From NCBI RefSeq assembly GCF_038446665.1, contig NZ_CP151802.1, forward strand, positions 62,001 to 126,000: a stretch of 64,000 bases of DNA, in the 5' to 3' direction. Shown here piece after piece: positions 62,307 to 64,000 of this stretch (its first letter is position 1; each line of letters begins with the position of its first letter). This DNA comes from Lysobacter sp. FW306-1B-D06B. GTDB lineage: Bacteria > Pseudomonadota > Gammaproteobacteria > Xanthomonadales > Xanthomonadaceae. Under the pieces are notes generated by a model, which worked only from the letters and a program-made list of their open reading frames with translations, did no database searches and was not told the DNA's origin. A program made the position numbers and the translations under genes.

Positions 62307-64000
62307 ACGTCAACGTCACCACCGAGGCCGAGGTCTGCGCGCGCGAGCCGATCCACCTGTCCGGCGCGATCCAGCCGCACGGCTTCCTGATCAGTTGCAG
62401 TTGGCCCGACTGGACGGTGCGGCATGTCTCGGCGAACGTGGCCGAACTGCTCGACCTGCCGCCGCGCGCCCTGCTCGGCACGTCGTTGCGCGAGCATGTC
62501 GATGGCAGCTTCCTGGAAGCCATCGCCGACGCATTGCGGTTCATCGAACCTGGACTGGCCGCGCAACGCGTGGCCACCGTCAACCTCGGCCGGGACGGCG
62601 CGCTGTGCGACGTCAGCACGCACCTGCATCAGGGCCTGGTGCATATCGAAATCGAGCCGCAGACCACCGCGGACGGCAGCACGGGCCTCACCGCCAACGC
62701 GATGATCGGGCGCATCGCGGGGCAGGACCCCGCGCCGGGCTTCTTCCAGCAGGTCGCCTCGCTGGTGCGCGAACTGACCGACTACGACCGCGTCATGGTC
62801 TACCGCTTCCGCGCCGACGACGCCGGCGAAGTGATCGCCGAGGCGCGCTCCGACGAAGTCGAACCGTACCTGGGCCTGCGCTATCCGGCCTCCGACATTC
62901 CGGCACAGGCGCGTCACCTTTACCTGCTCAACCGCCTGCGCGTGATTCCGGATGCGCAATACGCGCCGGTGCCGATCGAGCCTGCGCTGCACGTCGGCGG
63001 CGCCCCGCTGGACCTGACGCACCACGCACTGCGCAGCGTCTCCCCGGTGCACGTGGAATACCTGCGCAACATGGGCGTGGGCGCGTCGATGTCGATCTCC
63101 ATCGTCAGCGGCGGCCGCCTGTGGGGCCTGATCGCCTGCCACCACCGCACGCCGCGCCCGGTGGGGCCCGGCATGCGCGCCACGGCGGACCTGTTCGGCA
63201 TGTACGTTTCGATGCGCGTGGCCGGGCATGAGCAGGCCACGACGATGGCGTTGTTCGACCAGAGCCAGCAGCTCGGCGACGTGCTGCGCGAGTCGACGCT
63301 GAAAGGCCAGTCGCTGGCCGACGTGCTGCCGACCTATCTGCGCGTGGTCGCGCGCCTGCTCGACGCCGACGGCGTGCTGATGATCCTCGGCTCGCGCCAG
63401 GCCAGCATCGGCCCGGTGCCGGGCGGGGAGTCGTTGTCGGAACTGTGCGCCTGGGGCGCCGCGCGCGCGGGCGCCGTGGCGATGACCCACCGGCGAGAGG
63501 ACTGGCGCAGCCAGTCGCACCCCGCCGACGGGCTTGCCGGCGTGCTGGCGATGGCCTTCGGCCGCGACGGCGACGGCCTGTACTGCTTCCGCAAGGAGCA
63601 GATCGAGGAGGTCACCTGGGCCGGCACGCCGCACAAGGCGACCGTGCCCACCGACGACGGCACGCGCATCGCACCGCGTCGCAGTTTCGCGGCCTGGCGC
63701 GAGACCGTGCGCGGCCAGAGCGTGCAGTGGAGCGACAGCGACCGACGCATCGCCGAGCGCCTGTACGACATCCTCATCGACCTGCATCGTCGCAGCACCG
63801 TCAACGCCGACGAACAGCAGACGCTGCGCCAGCGCCAGAACGTGCGCGAGGAGAGCGAACGCCTGTCGCGACTGGCGGCAATGCTGGGCGACATGCAGCA
63901 TCTGGACGAGGCGCAGACGCGGTATCTGGCCGAGCAGATCGCCGAGCTGGAGCTGCACATGCGCAGCATCACGCATCGTGGCGACCGCGAGGACAACAGC
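62303..64000 (+). CDS. Bacteriophytochrome, 3' end outside window
   Basis: 566 codons visible, open to the edge. PAS domain with biliverdin Cys12 in EVCAREPIHLSGAIQPHG; GAF domain with YPASDIPAQARHLY and SPVHVEYLRNMGVGASMSIS (chromophore-contacting Asp and His); PHY domain with the tongue motif APRRSFAAWRETV. After PHY a helical linker begins (ESERLSRLAAMLGDMQHL), so the output module is not seen; Xanthomonas relatives end in a PAS9 domain rather than a kinase. Red/far-red photoreceptor, co-translated with heme oxygenase by a 4-bp overlap. Confidence 0.95.
   Translation, partial: MNVNVTTEAEVCAREPIHLSGAIQPHGFLISCSWPDWTVRHVSANVAELLDLPPRALLGTSLREHVDGSFLEAIADALRFIEPGLAAQRVATVNLGRDGALCDVSTHLHQGLVHIEIEPQTTADGSTGLTANAMIGRIAGQDPAPGFFQQVASLVRELTDYDRVMVYRFRADDAGEVIAEARSDEVEPYLGLRYPASDIPAQARHLYLLNRLRVIPDAQYAPVPIEPALHVGGAPLDLTHHALRSVSPVHVEYLRNMGVGASMSISIVSGGRLWGLIACHHRTPRPVGPGMRATADLFGMYVSMRVAGHEQATTMALFDQSQQLGDVLRESTLKGQSLADVLPTYLRVVARLLDADGVLMILGSRQASIGPVPGGESLSELCAWGAARAGAVAMTHRREDWRSQSHPADGLAGVLAMAFGRDGDGLYCFRKEQIEEVTWAGTPHKATVPTDDGTRIAPRRSFAAWRETVRGQSVQWSDSDRRIAERLYDILIDLHRRSTVNADEQQTLRQRQNVREESERLSRLAAMLGDMQHLDEAQTRYLAEQIAELELHMRSITHRGDREDNS

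Overview
The window looks like a chromosome segment from a high-GC gammaproteobacterium of the Xanthomonadaceae, most likely Lysobacter or a close relative. The basis is family-typical gene order (cutA-dsbD-tlpA-aroQ-accBC, prmA-zinc ribbon/DUF3426-fis-purH-purD, bfr-bfd-rppH-tRNA-Met), GC-rich codon use, and several families of intergenic hairpin repeats common in that group. No database search was possible; family names rest on motifs and recalled homologues.

Layout. 1-5.7 kb: envelope genes (LpxL-type acyltransferase cut by the window edge, O-antigen-ligase-like protein, GT4 glycosyltransferase) and small metabolic genes (CHCC zinc finger, pirin, YceI, RutE-type nitroreductase). 5.8-13 kb: ELM1-like protein, glnE, a 2OG-Fe(II)-type protein, and groES-groEL behind a promoter overlapped by a CIRCE operator. 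13-24.5 kb: an XRE regulator with its own operator cluster, cutA-dsbD-tlpA (DsbD has a duplicated alpha domain), aroQ-accB-accC, a TonB-domain protein, prmA, DUF3426. 24.6-31.2 kb: fis, purH, purD, repeats, and a toxin-antitoxin locus whose toxin is frameshifted. 32-42 kb: LplT-PlsC fusion, CD225/DUF2752 pair, ampE, nudC, erpA, a bactofilin between two paralogous DUF6776-like genes, bacterioferritin with its Fur-controlled ferredoxin, rppH.

42.18-55.15 kb is a genomic island of about 13 kb with visibly lower GC, bounded by two identical 77-nt tRNA-Met(CAT) genes and carrying a tyrosine integrase. Its most notable cargo is a four-gene minus-strand operon in which every junction is a 4-bp start/stop overlap: PD-(D/E)XK endonuclease, zinc-ribbon DNA methyltransferase, DUF262 protein, HEPN protein. 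This reads as a restriction-modification system translationally fused to a DUF262/HEPN abortive-infection-like pair. The island also carries a two-gene membrane/GAF-like module bracketed by direct repeats, two paralogous unknown proteins (one with a Cys cluster and very basic tail) followed by a large cruciform-forming inverted repeat, a MarR regulator, a coiled-coil HTH protein and an IS256 remnant.

55.2-64 kb: Fur-box-preceded TonB siderophore receptor with a PepSY membrane protein, an FAD oxidoreductase with a SemiSWEET-like gene, a PA2169-type stress protein, an OmpR-family response regulator, and a heme oxygenase-bacteriophytochrome operon that runs off the window.
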